Assembly (NCBI GenBank): GCA_013388735.1
Contig: JACAES010000057.1
Span: forward strand, 1-47,384
DNA length: 47,384 bases
Reading direction: 5' to 3'
Source of the DNA: Chloroflexota bacterium
Lineage (GTDB): Bacteria > Chloroflexota > Anaerolineae > Aggregatilineales > Phototrophicaceae
In this document: positions 26,695-34,609 of the stretch, in pieces
Position numbering within the stretch: position 1 is the first letter of the stretch
How the letters are laid out: every line of letters starts with the position of its first letter
Program-made: the position numbers and the translations under genes
Notes under the pieces: generated by a model
The model's input: the letters and a program-made list of their open reading frames with translations, nothing else
What the model was told of the DNA's origin: nothing
The model's database searches: none

Positions 26695-27960
26695 ATGTCG
26701 GCACAACAACGCACAATCCTGTACATCGAGGATGACCCGGCCAGCCGCTCGCTGGTGCAGCGCACGCTCACCCATGCCGGCTATCGTGTGTTGGTGGCCG
26801 AATGCGGTTTGGAAGGCATTGACCTTGCCCATCAGGAACGCCCGGATCTGATCCTGACCGACATCAACCTGCCCGACCTGACCGGGCGCGAGATCACCAC
26901 CAAACTCCGCAGCGACGCGCGTTTCGAGCGCACGCCTATCGTGGCGCTTACGGCGCAGGCGCTGCACGAATTCCGCGATCTGGCGCTGGCCGCCGGCGTC
27001 ACCGGCTATCTGACCAAGCCGGTAGATGTGGAACTGCTGCCGGAGCGGGTCGCATTTTATCTTCAGGGCGGGCGGGATGCCATCGAACAGGACAAACTTT
27101 CCGAGGCGCAGACCCGCTACGCACAGGAAGTGGTCGGTCGGCTGGAAGACCGGATTCGAGAGCTGGAGACGCTCAACAAATCGCTGCTGCGCCTGGACAA
27201 AATGAAGGACACCTTCATCCAGCTTACCGCGCACGAACTGCGCACGCCGCTGACCCTGGTCTACGGTTACAGCCGCCTGATCGAAGACGCCGAGTCGGTC
27301 AAATCCCTGATGCAGACCGACACCAACCTGCAAGTGCTAATGAAGGGCTTGCAGGATTCGATCAAACGGATGCAGGACATCATCAACGAAATCCTGACCA
27401 TCAGCCGCATCATGACCAACCAGATTGACCTGTCCATCGGGCCGATTAACCCCGGCCTGGTGGCGGAACGGGTGGTGATGGCCTTCCAGGACGTACTGCG
27501 GCAGCGCCCGGTCAATCTGCACTTCGACCGCCAGGGCTGGCCGGAGCGGATGCGCGGGGACGCCGAACTGCTGGCGCTGGCGCTGTCCAACCTGCTGACC
27601 AATGCCGTCAAATACACGCCGGACGGTGGGCATATCTACCTGACGGCCAGCGCCGACGAGCAGACCGTCCGCTTCAGCGTGCGCGATACGGGCATCGGCG
27701 TCGCCAAAGAGGAACAGCGGCGTATCTTCGAGCGTTTCCATACCGCCGGGGATACGCAGCTTCACTCCACCAGCAAGGTGGCGTTTCGCGGCGGCGGGCT
27801 GGGTCTGGGGCTGGCGATCTGCAAGGGCATCGTGGATGCGCATGGCGGGCGCATCTGGGTGGAAAGCGAAGGCTTCGACCTGGAAAAGCTGCCCGGCAGC
27901 ACCTTCATCATGGAACTGCCCATCAACACGCCCTATCGCAAGTCGGCTGAGATGGGCTGA
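26695..27960 (+). CDS. Receiver-histidine kinase hybrid (REC-HisKA-HATPase)
   Basis: A 421-residue cytoplasmic protein. The N-terminal receiver has YIEDD, acceptor D56 (LILTDINLPD), VALTA and LTKPVD. A coiled-coil linker (about 140-165) leads to HisKA with H180 (LTAHELRTPLTLV) and an HATPase with NLLTNAVKYT, RDTGIGV and GGGLGLGLAI. The receiver-first order lets a phosphorylated partner control this kinase, as a second tier below the giant kinase. There is no sensor or membrane part. GGTGGTGAG 5 bp before the ATG supports the start. The transporter gene begins 6 bp after the stop. Confidence 0.93.
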   Translation: MSAQQRTILYIEDDPASRSLVQRTLTHAGYRVLVAECGLEGIDLAHQERPDLILTDINLPDLTGREITTKLRSDARFERTPIVALTAQALHEFRDLALAAGVTGYLTKPVDVELLPERVAFYLQGGRDAIEQDKLSEAQTRYAQEVVGRLEDRIRELETLNKSLLRLDKMKDTFIQLTAHELRTPLTLVYGYSRLIEDAESVKSLMQTDTNLQVLMKGLQDSIKRMQDIINEILTISRIMTNQIDLSIGPINPGLVAERVVMAFQDVLRQRPVNLHFDRQGWPERMRGDAELLALALSNLLTNAVKYTPDGGHIYLTASADEQTVRFSVRDTGIGVAKEEQRRIFERFHTAGDTQLHSTSKVAFRGGGLGLGLAICKGIVDAHGGRIWVESEGFDLEKLPGSTFIMELPINTPYRKSAEMG

Positions 27961-27966
27961 CGCATC

Positions 27967-29091
27967 ATGCGCTGGAGCAACCGGGGTATCGTCGCCGCTT
28001 TTCTGACGCCGCTTTTCCTGGGCATGGCGCCCATCTTCGGTAAACTTGCCATCAACGCAGGGGCCGATTCGTTCACGGTGGCGGCCTGGCGCACAGTGGT
28101 CGCGGTCGTTTTTCTGTGGGCGGTTTATTTCCTGTTCATCCGGCGTTATATCTTCATCTATCCGGCGGGGCTGCTGGGCTGTGTGGTGATCGGCATCGTC
28201 AACGGCATTGGCTCGCTGTTTTATTACGGCGGCCTGGGGATGCTGGATGCTTCGCTGGGGCAGCTTTTGAACGGCATGTACCTGATCTTCGTTGTGCTGC
28301 TGTCGCGGCTGGGCGGCGAGCCGATAGACCGGCGGCTGGCGCTGCGGGTGGCGGTGGCCTTTCTGGCGCTGGTGATCCTGACCGGGTTCGGCAGCACGCC
28401 CGTCAACTGGCTGGGCGTGGGGCTGATGCTGGCGAACGCGCTGATGTTCGCCGGGACGGTCATCCTCAGCCAGTATGTGCTGTACGAGATGCCCGCCCCG
28501 ACGGTGACGCTGTACACACTGACGACGATGGCGGTGCTGGTGACGATGGTCTGGGCAGCGGTCGGCACGCCCATGACGCCGGAAACCTTACAGGCCGCCC
28601 TGCCGCCGATTATCATCCTGGGGCTGACGACCGCTTTTTCGCGCGTGGCGCTGTTCGCGGGCGTCAAATTCCTGGGCAGCTTGCAAACCGCTATCCTGGC
28701 GCTGACCGAAATCGGCGTCGCGCTGACGCTGGCTTTCTTCGTCCTGGGCGACCGGCTGACGCCCCCGCAGATGGCCGGCGTCGGCCTGCTGGTGGTCAGC
28801 ATCCTGATGATCCGCCCCCGCGACATGCTGCCGCACGGCATCAACCCGACGCGCCTGGTTTCCAACTTCTCCGATTTACAGTTTATGTGGATCGCCTTCG
28901 ATCAGGCTTTCGGCAAACCCGCGCCAGAAGGCGAAGACGACAAAACCCCCACCACGCCCAAACTGACCACCGCCGAAATAAGCGCCATCCGGCGTATGAT
29001 GGGCGTGCAGCAGGGGCCGGTTAACCCGATTCCGCTTTCAAAAGATCGTCCCGCCGGCGACGAATCGAAATCGCCCGGCGCGCCGGTGTAA
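27967..29091 (+). CDS. DMT/EamA-family transporter
   Basis: A 374-residue membrane protein with about ten hydrophobic helices across residues 8-285 in two similar halves, as in EamA exporters. The first half has FLGMAPIFGKLAI and a WRTVVA segment at helix 2; the second half has AFSRVALFAGVKFLGS and ALTEIGVALTLAFFVLGDRLT. A cytoplasmic tail of about 85 residues (290-374), Pro/Lys-rich, is longer than usual. The family includes amino-acid and metabolite exporters, for example the threonine/homoserine exporter RhtA. The substrate here is unknown. The gene follows the hybrid kinase by 6 bp and its stop is 4 bp from the convergent moaA stop. Confidence 0.88.
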   Translation: MRWSNRGIVAAFLTPLFLGMAPIFGKLAINAGADSFTVAAWRTVVAVVFLWAVYFLFIRRYIFIYPAGLLGCVVIGIVNGIGSLFYYGGLGMLDASLGQLLNGMYLIFVVLLSRLGGEPIDRRLALRVAVAFLALVILTGFGSTPVNWLGVGLMLANALMFAGTVILSQYVLYEMPAPTVTLYTLTTMAVLVTMVWAAVGTPMTPETLQAALPPIIILGLTTAFSRVALFAGVKFLGSLQTAILALTEIGVALTLAFFVLGDRLTPPQMAGVGLLVVSILMIRPRDMLPHGINPTRLVSNFSDLQFMWIAFDQAFGKPAPEGEDDKTPTTPKLTTAEISAIRRMMGVQQGPVNPIPLSKDRPAGDESKSPGAPV

Positions 29092-29095
29092 GTCT

Positions 29096-30109
29096 TCATC
29101 CCCCGATGTGGTACATCTCTACCTTCGACTGGTGGCGGGCTTCTTCGGTCAGCGCGGCGCGCACTTCCGAATAACGGTCATCCCGCGCCGACCACATCTC
29201 CCGGATGATCTGTTCCAGCTTGGCGTCGCTGGCGCCGGCGCGCAGCGGGCCGCGCAAATCCGTGCCTTCGGTGGCAAACAGACAGGTGTAAAGCTGGCCT
29301 TCCGGCGAAAGCCGCAGCCGGGTGCAGTCGCCGCAGAAGGGCATGGTGACGGACGCGATCAGGCCGATTTCGCCGCCGCCGTCCCGGTAGCGGAAGCGGG
29401 CGGCCACCTCGCCGCGATAGTTCCGCTCGATTGGCTCCAGCGGCATTTCGGCGTGGATGCGCGCCACGATCTCTTTAGCCGGGACGACCTGTTCCAGCCG
29501 CCAGCCGTTGAGCGTGCCGACATCCATATATTCGATAAAACGCAGGATATAACCGCGTTCCTTAGCCCAGCGCGCCAGGTCTACAATCGTGTGGTCGTTG
29601 ACGCCGCGCTGCACGACGGCATTGATTTTGATCGGGCTGAAGCCGGCCTGCTCGGCGGCAGCGATGCCGTCCAGCACCTTCTGCACACCGGAACGATTGC
29701 CGTTCATGCGGCGGAAGACGGCATCGTCCAGCGAATCCAGGCTGATGGTGATGCGTCGCAGGCCGGCCTGTTGGAGCGCCGCCGCCTTCTGCGGCAGCAG
29801 GAAGCCGTTGGTAGTCATGGTCAGGTCCTGCACGCCTTCAACCGCCGCCAGCATGGCGACCAGCTTTTCGACTTCCTCGCGCACCAGCGGTTCGCCGCCG
29901 GTCAGCCGCAGCTTGACTGCGCCCATCCCTACCAGCAGCCGCGCCAGCCGGGCGATTTCCTCAAAGGTCAGGATTTCCGCCCTGGGTAGAAACTTATACC
30001 CCTCGCCGAAGATTTCGGCAGGCATACAGTACGTGCAGCGGAAGTTGCAGCGGTCGGTGACGGAGATGCGGAGGTCGCGCAGGGCGCGTCCAAACGAGTC
30101 GTGAATCAT
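29096..30109 (-). CDS. moaA: GTP 3',8-cyclase MoaA (molybdenum cofactor biosynthesis)
   Basis: A 337-residue radical SAM enzyme that starts molybdopterin synthesis by converting GTP to 3',8-cyclo-GTP. The N-terminal cluster motif is C21NFRCTYC, followed by LRLTGGEPLVR and ITISLDSLD. The C-terminal cluster has FCGDCTRLRLSPEGQLYTC with three cysteines. The chain ends in a Gly-Gly pair, as MoaA needs. Length is normal. No other moa gene is nearby. The region upstream of the ATG at 30109 holds short repeats and no clear ribosome site. Confidence 0.95.
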   Translation of the reverse strand: MIHDSFGRALRDLRISVTDRCNFRCTYCMPAEIFGEGYKFLPRAEILTFEEIARLARLLVGMGAVKLRLTGGEPLVREEVEKLVAMLAAVEGVQDLTMTTNGFLLPQKAAALQQAGLRRITISLDSLDDAVFRRMNGNRSGVQKVLDGIAAAEQAGFSPIKINAVVQRGVNDHTIVDLARWAKERGYILRFIEYMDVGTLNGWRLEQVVPAKEIVARIHAEMPLEPIERNYRGEVAARFRYRDGGGEIGLIASVTMPFCGDCTRLRLSPEGQLYTCLFATEGTDLRGPLRAGASDAKLEQIIREMWSARDDRYSEVRAALTEEARHQSKVEMYHIGG

Positions 30110-30142
30110 CCCATGCAGCCTGTCTCTTCAAACGGTATACTT

Positions 30143-30190
30143 GGTCGGTGGTAGTCGGTAGTCCATAGTCTTTAGTCGGTAGTCGGTAGG
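30143..30190 (+). repeat. TAGTCGGTAGTC short repeat cluster
   Basis: The 12-mer TAGTCGGTAGTC occurs at 30152-30163 and again at 30173-30184. A degenerate CATAGTC lies between and GGTCGGTGG precedes. It is low-complexity and non-coding. Confidence 0.75.
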
Positions 30191-30210
30191 ATATGAAATC
30201 TGCATACCGG

Positions 30211-30230
30211 CAGCGGGCTTAAGCCCACTG
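30211..30230. repeat. REP-like palindrome around GGGCTTAAGCCC
   Basis: A perfect 12-bp palindrome (30215-30226) extends to 20 bp with one mismatched pair (CAGC...ACTG). Such GGGCT-AGCCC hairpins often occur as dispersed intergenic elements. Only this copy was noticed here. Confidence 0.5.
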
Positions 30231-30413
30231 TCGCAGGTAGGCATTCCCATTCTGTTGATGTCCTGTTGATGTACCAGAACCGGCCTTCAGCTTTTGAGTA
30301 ACGACTATGCACTAATGACTCAATTATACGCAACAGCATCGCGTTTATTGCTCAGACGCGCCGGTCTTATCAGAACTTTCTTTAAACACTCATGACGGAA
30401 AAGGGGAACGCCT

Positions 30414-31511
30414 GTGAACCACCAAACCGTTCAGATCGTCTGCGCGCGCTGCGGCCAACCCGCCGGCCCGCTGGACTGGCGCTGCGCCACCTGCGGCGGC
30501 CCGCTGTTTTTCGCCGATCTGCCGGTCTTCAAACCGCGTTTCATCCGGCACGAGGACTGGTCGCTGTGGCGCTACGCCGATGTGCTGCCGGCAGCCCGAC
30601 AGGTTTCGCTGGGCGAAGGCGGCACGCCCCTGACGCCGGTGCGGCTGCCGGACGGCGTGGTCTGGATGAAGCTGGAATATTTAAATCCCACCGGCTCTTA
30701 CAAAGACCGGGGGACGGTGACGCTGGTCAATCACCTGCTGGCGTTGGGCGTCGGCGACGCGGTGGAGGATTCGTCCGGCAACGCCGGCGCGTCGCTGGCG
30801 GCCTACGCCGGGGCCAGCGGCATCCGCGCCCGCATCTTCGTGCCGGAAAGCGCCCCCGCCGGCAAAAAACGCCTGATCGCGCTCAATGCCGAACTGGTCG
30901 AAGTGGACGGCCCGCGCTCCGCCCCGACGGCGGCCTGCCACGAAGCGGCGCGCACCTCGGTGTACGCCAGCCACGCCTGGAGTCCCTTCTTCCTGGCCGG
31001 GCAGATGACCTGCGCCTGGGAAATCTGGGAGCAGATGGGAGGCCGCGCACCGGACGCGATTTTATGCCCGGTCGGACACGGCGGCCTGTTCCTCGGCCTG
31101 GCGCTGGGTTTCGAGCGGCTGCGGGATGCCGGGCTGATCGAGCGGCTGCCTCGGCTGTACGCCGTCCAGTCGGCGGCCTGCGACCCGGTGGTGCGCGCTT
31201 GGGAGGCCGGCCTGGACGAGCCGCTGCCCGCGCCGGAAGGCCACACCGTCGCCGACGGCATCGTCGTCAACCAGCCGGTGCGCGGGCGGGAAATCCTGGC
31301 GGCCATCCGTGAAAGCGGCGGCCTGGCGCTGCGCGTGGACGACGCGGCCACGCTGGCCGCGCAGGCGCTTCTGGTCAGACACGGCCTGCTGGCCGAGCCG
31401 ACCAGCGCCGTACCGGTGGCGGCGCTGCCCACCGCGCGGGCGCACGCCGGCCTGGGCGCAACCATCGTCGTGCCGCTGACCGGCAGCGGCTTAAAAACGC
31501 TGACGCATTAA
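30414..31511 (+). CDS. thrC: Threonine synthase (stand-alone)
   Basis: A 365-residue PLP enzyme converting O-phosphohomoserine to threonine. An N-terminal zinc-ribbon-like segment (CARCGQ, CATCGG) precedes the catalytic domain with LGEGGTPLTP, the cofactor lysine K97 (PTGSYKDRG), EDSSGNAGASLAAYA and a phosphate loop near PVGHGGLFLGLALG. The start is GTG at 30414, supported by AAGGGGA 7 bp upstream. Compared with the receiver-fused paralogue at 24931, this copy has the more canonical SSGNAG loop, so it is the likelier housekeeping enzyme. Homoserine dehydrogenase is encoded nearby at 36448. A carboxylesterase gene follows after 37 bp. Confidence 0.85.
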   Translation: MNHQTVQIVCARCGQPAGPLDWRCATCGGPLFFADLPVFKPRFIRHEDWSLWRYADVLPAARQVSLGEGGTPLTPVRLPDGVVWMKLEYLNPTGSYKDRGTVTLVNHLLALGVGDAVEDSSGNAGASLAAYAGASGIRARIFVPESAPAGKKRLIALNAELVEVDGPRSAPTAACHEAARTSVYASHAWSPFFLAGQMTCAWEIWEQMGGRAPDAILCPVGHGGLFLGLALGFERLRDAGLIERLPRLYAVQSAACDPVVRAWEAGLDEPLPAPEGHTVADGIVVNQPVRGREILAAIRESGGLALRVDDAATLAAQALLVRHGLLAEPTSAVPVAALPTARAHAGLGATIVVPLTGSGLKTLTH

Positions 31512-31548
31512 ACGCCACACATCAACCCGAAAGGACAAAGACGCCACC

Positions 31549-32349
31549 ATGAACCCATCCCCCATCGTTCAACCGGGCGCAGAGCCGTTTTTTTACCGGG
31601 GCGGGCCGGTTGGCTGCCTGTGTTTGCATGGTTTTATGGCCTCGCCCGCCGAAGTTCGCTGGTTTGGACAATATCTGGCCGCGCAGTCGTTCACCGTTTA
31701 CGGCCCGCGCCTGGCCGGGCATGGCACCAACCCCCGCGACATGGCCCGGATGCGCTGGACGGACTGGTACGCCGACGCCCTGAGCGGCTGCCATCTGCTG
31801 CGCGGGTGCTGCGAAAAAGTGTTCGTGGCCGGGCTTTCGATGGGCGGCGCGCTGGCGCTGCTGGTCGGGGCGAGTCTGTTGGTGGATGGGCTGATTGTGA
31901 TGGCCGCGCCGGCGCAGTTTACCGACTGGCGCATGACCTACGCCCACCTCATCCGCTACGTGCTGCCCTACACCAACCAGGGCGACAGCACCGACCTGCC
32001 GCAGATCATCCGCGAAGAACAGGCGCGGCGCGGCGAACCCGTGTTAGGCCGCGTGCGTTACGACCGCTGGTCGAGCGCCGCCGTCGCCCAGCTTTACCGC
32101 CTGGTCGAAGCCGCCCGCCGCCGCCTGCCGGACATCACCGCGCCCCTGCTGCTGATTTATTCCGAAGCCGACGAAACCGTACCGCTTGACAGCCAGTCCC
32201 TCATCGCCGGGCAGGTGCGCAGCGCGGTGGTGGAGCAGCACGTCCTCCGGCGCAGCAGCCATATTCTGGTGCAGGATGTCGAGCGGGAAACCGTCTTTAA
32301 GCTGGCGGCGGATTTTATCGCCGCCCAGGCCGCCCGCCCGCAACCCTGA
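31549..32349 (+). CDS. Carboxylesterase / alpha-beta hydrolase
   Basis: A 266-residue cytoplasmic serine hydrolase. The oxyanion region is CLHGFMASPAE, the nucleophile S97 is in GLSMGG, the acid is in YSEADETVP and the histidine is in RRSSHILV. This resembles compact bacterial carboxylesterases of the Est30 type, which act on short acyl esters or as monoacylglycerol lipases. The real substrate is unknown. It follows thrC on the same strand by 37 bp and may share its transcript. Confidence 0.88.
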   Translation: MNPSPIVQPGAEPFFYRGGPVGCLCLHGFMASPAEVRWFGQYLAAQSFTVYGPRLAGHGTNPRDMARMRWTDWYADALSGCHLLRGCCEKVFVAGLSMGGALALLVGASLLVDGLIVMAAPAQFTDWRMTYAHLIRYVLPYTNQGDSTDLPQIIREEQARRGEPVLGRVRYDRWSSAAVAQLYRLVEAARRRLPDITAPLLLIYSEADETVPLDSQSLIAGQVRSAVVEQHVLRRSSHILVQDVERETVFKLAADFIAAQAARPQP

Positions 32350-32428
32350 CCCGCGCCGTGCGTATCTTTAAACAGCGGCGTGCAAGGACGCGCTGCTGTT
32401 CGACCGGGTAAGTGGGAGTGTGTGGCTG

Positions 32429-32770
32429 ATGAAAAACGTCCTGCGCGTGATTCTTGACCAGATTCGGCTGACGTGGCGGCTGCTGCGCGACCCGCGTGTG
32501 CCGCTGTGGACGAAAGTGATTCCGTTCGTGGGTGTCGTTTATGTGCTGTCACCGCTGGATTTAATCCCCGACGTGCTGATCGGCCTGGGGCAGCTTGACG
32601 ACCTGGGCATCATCCTGGGCGGGATGCGCCTGTTCGAGGCGGTCGTGCCGGAATACATCGTGGCGGAACACCGGCAGGCCATCAACCGCAGCCACCGCCC
32701 GCTGGAAGTGGTGGACGCGCCGCGCTACCGGATTTCCCGCCCCGATGAGGAAAAGGAAAAACGCGGCTGA
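32429..32770 (+). CDS. Small membrane protein, YkvA/DUF1232 family
   Basis: A 113-residue protein whose centre (VYVLSPLDLIPDVLIGLGQLDDLGII) is the signature of the DUF1232 (YkvA) family. This family has one or two hydrophobic segments and no known biochemical function. I chose the ATG at 32429 because GGGAG lies 10 bp upstream; GTG at 32420 would add three residues. The C-terminus is polar and charged (DEEKEKRG). It is followed by a GC hairpin. Confidence 0.85.
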   Translation: MKNVLRVILDQIRLTWRLLRDPRVPLWTKVIPFVGVVYVLSPLDLIPDVLIGLGQLDDLGIILGGMRLFEAVVPEYIVAEHRQAINRSHRPLEVVDAPRYRISRPDEEKEKRG

Positions 32771-32778
32771 ACGATAGA

Positions 32779-32797
32779 GGGCGCGCCGCGCGCGCCC
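32779..32797. terminator. GC hairpin between convergent genes
   Basis: GGGCGCGC - CGC - GCGCGCCC forms a perfect 8-bp stem with a 3-base loop, between the convergent stops at 32770 and 32818. It lacks a long T-run on either side, so its efficiency is uncertain. Confidence 0.5.
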
Positions 32798-32817
32798 TTC
32801 ACCCATTCGTATGGTTA

Positions 32818-33645
32818 TCAGCGCAGAGTCAAACGCTGTGTCTGTACTTCGGCCATCGCGTCAATCGTATCCTGCAGGCTGGCAACCTCGTCCTGAATTT
32901 CCAGCCGCAGCCGTTGGGCGCGGGCGCTGTCTACTTCTTTCGTCCCCAGCAGCGACATCTGCGCGTAGATCGTCCCCAGCGACGACAGCGTGCTTTCAAG
33001 CTGGATTTCGGCGCGTTTGACGCTGTTCACGGTGGCGTCCAGGTTGGAGAGCTGCTGCTCTAACTGCTGGATTTGCAGTTCCAGCTCGCGGCGCACGTCC
33101 GGGTCGCGTTCGCGTTCCAAGCGGATGCGCGCTTTATCCAACTGCTGCGGCACCATGCGGCGGTCGCGTTCCACCAGTTCGTTGTTGTCGAAGGCGTCAA
33201 TATGCAGCGCCAGATCGTACATGTGGCCGATCCAGTCGTTGATGTCGTCCACCGTCTGCTGAAGGCTGAGGCGCATCGCGCCCTTGTGGCGTTTGACCAG
33301 CGACAGCATGTTGCGCCGGTATTCCAGGGCGCTTTGCAACCGCTGGCGCGAAACCGCGCTTTTAATCCCGCGCAGATCGTACCGGCTTTCAAATTCGCTG
33401 GCGATGGCCTGCTGCGTGGCTTCCGGGTCGGTCAGGTTGGAGACGATGAACGCCCCTTCCGCCAGCGCGCCCAGCACCAGCCAGAACCACTGCTGCCAGA
33501 ACGGGATGTTGGTGATCTGGACGCCAAAAAACAGCACCAGCGTAATAACCAGGGTGATGGCGGTTTGCCAGCTTAACACAGCCCGCCGCAAAATCGCCCC
33601 GGTCGCCCGTTCCCGAACCACGTCGGATGATTGATCTCTAGACAT
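32818..33645 (-). CDS. Two-helix membrane protein with long coiled coil, PspA-linked
   Basis: I do not recognise a named family. Of 275 residues, two hydrophobic helices lie at about 22-47 and 53-69, probably a hairpin. The remaining 200 are charged and helical with strong heptads (for example RRELELQIQQLEQQLSNLDA), so they should form a cytoplasmic coiled coil. AAAAGGTG about 5 bp upstream supports the ATG at 33645. It lies 137 bp downstream of pspA on the same strand. PspA is itself a coiled-coil membrane-binding protein, so this could be its membrane anchor. That is inference from context. Confidence 0.8.
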   Translation of the reverse strand: MSRDQSSDVVRERATGAILRRAVLSWQTAITLVITLVLFFGVQITNIPFWQQWFWLVLGALAEGAFIVSNLTDPEATQQAIASEFESRYDLRGIKSAVSRQRLQSALEYRRNMLSLVKRHKGAMRLSLQQTVDDINDWIGHMYDLALHIDAFDNNELVERDRRMVPQQLDKARIRLERERDPDVRRELELQIQQLEQQLSNLDATVNSVKRAEIQLESTLSSLGTIYAQMSLLGTKEVDSARAQRLRLEIQDEVASLQDTIDAMAEVQTQRLTLR

Positions 33646-33720
33646 AAGTACACCTTTTCCGCATCTACCCGATTCTTATTACGCGCAAAGGCCGGGCGCA
33701 GTTGCGGCGCAAACACGAGC

Positions 33721-33747
33721 AGAGGAAGGTTGAACAACCTTTCCTCT
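33721..33747 (-). terminator. Hairpin between pspA and the coiled-coil membrane gene
   Basis: AGAGGA-AGGTT pairs with AACCT-TTCCTCT around a GAAC loop with one bulged base. No U-tract follows on the minus strand. It may reduce read-through or set the ratio of the two proteins. Confidence 0.45.
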
Positions 33748-33782
33748 GGGATAAACATTAACGTTGGCGGAACGGCGGGAAC

Positions 33783-34475
33783 TTATTCGCCGCCGGATTT
33801 CCCCAGCAGGCGTTCGCGGCGTTCCTGAAGCTGGCGTTCGATTTCGCCGCCGCGCACAGCATCCTCAACCTGTTCCTGAAGGTTGACGGTCGCCACGTCC
33901 AGCCGGGCGTCTTCACGGTCGAGCCGAGCGCGAATCTGGTCGGTGAGGGCGTTGATCTCCGAGTCGCCCACCTTTGACAGATCATCCAGGCTCTTGATCG
34001 TCTTGGTCGTCACCTTCTTGGCTTCGGCCAGCTCAATCAGGCTGCGAAGCTGCTCGCGCTGCTGTTTGATGCTGGTCAGGCGGGCTTCCAGCTTCAGCCG
34101 CATTTCCAGCATCTTTTTGTACTGCACTTCCTGATCCTGCCACTGCTGGTAATATTCCTGCGAAAGCTGCTGTTTGGTATTCAGTTCCGCCTGGGCCGCC
34201 GCCGCCAGATCATCCTTGCCTTTGACGATCAGCGTGTCAATGTCGCGGTCGAGCTTTTCGGCAGCGGCGGCGAACTCTTCATATTTGCGTTTTAACGTCT
34301 TGACCGTACCGCCGACGGTGGCCGCCGAATCTTCCAGGGCTTCCAGGTTCTTTTCCACCTGGCGCAGGTATTCATCCATCACCTGAACGGAGTTCTGTTC
34401 CAGGGCGCGGTCAACGATAGCGTGCAGGTTGGCATTAACCAGCGTGTTGATTTTTTCAAACAGCGAAGGGGGCAT
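33783..34475 (-). CDS. pspA: PspA/IM30-family phage-shock / membrane-stress protein
   Basis: A 230-residue, almost entirely helical protein. The N-terminus (PPSLFEKINTLVNANLHAIV) is the amphipathic helix that binds lipid in this family, followed by long coiled-coil helices (about 25-190). PspA/Vipp1 proteins form ESCRT-III-like rings and rods that stabilise or remodel damaged membrane on the cytoplasmic side. I chose the ATG at 34475 because AGGAGAG lies 5 bp upstream; extending to 34499 would add eight residues without a ribosome site. The upstream gene on the same strand is a receiver-kinase hybrid. Confidence 0.9.
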   Translation of the reverse strand: MPPSLFEKINTLVNANLHAIVDRALEQNSVQVMDEYLRQVEKNLEALEDSAATVGGTVKTLKRKYEEFAAAAEKLDRDIDTLIVKGKDDLAAAAQAELNTKQQLSQEYYQQWQDQEVQYKKMLEMRLKLEARLTSIKQQREQLRSLIELAEAKKVTTKTIKSLDDLSKVGDSEINALTDQIRARLDREDARLDVATVNLQEQVEDAVRGGEIERQLQERRERLLGKSGGE

Positions 34476-34522
34476 TTTATCTCTCCTGATTTCACACAAG
34501 GCGGGCAGATATCACCCTCTAC

Positions 34523-34528
34523 AGTATA
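34523..34528 (-). promoter_or_regulatory. Candidate -10 box (TATACT) for pspA
   Basis: TATACT on the minus strand lies about 48 bp upstream of the pspA start, within a 134-bp AT-richer gap. No clear -35 box is seen, so the call is weak. Confidence 0.3.
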
Positions 34529-34609
34529 CCTAAATGTGATGCCGATGCACGTTAATACGTCTGAAAATTCGTCTGCGACAACTTTAAGCATCCGCTCGGT
34601 CTGGTCGCG

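Larger units (their letters stand above)
30110..30413. other. Intergenic region with short repeats between divergent moaA and thrC
   Basis: This 304-bp gap holds two TAGTCGGTAGTC units (30152-30184), a GGGCTTAAGCCC palindrome (30211-30230) and a direct repeat CTGTTGATGT (30252-30261 and 30263-30272). TATACC on the minus strand near 30135-30140 could be a moaA -10 box. I see no RNA gene and no recognisable riboswitch. Confidence 0.6.

Noticed and set aside
30110..30170. Molybdenum-cofactor riboswitch upstream of moaA
   Set aside because: The leader on the minus strand is short and holds only simple repeats, with no multi-stem structure that I can recognise.
30143..30272. CRISPR array
   Set aside because: The repeat units are 10-12 bp, only two copies each, with no regular spacers and no cas genes.
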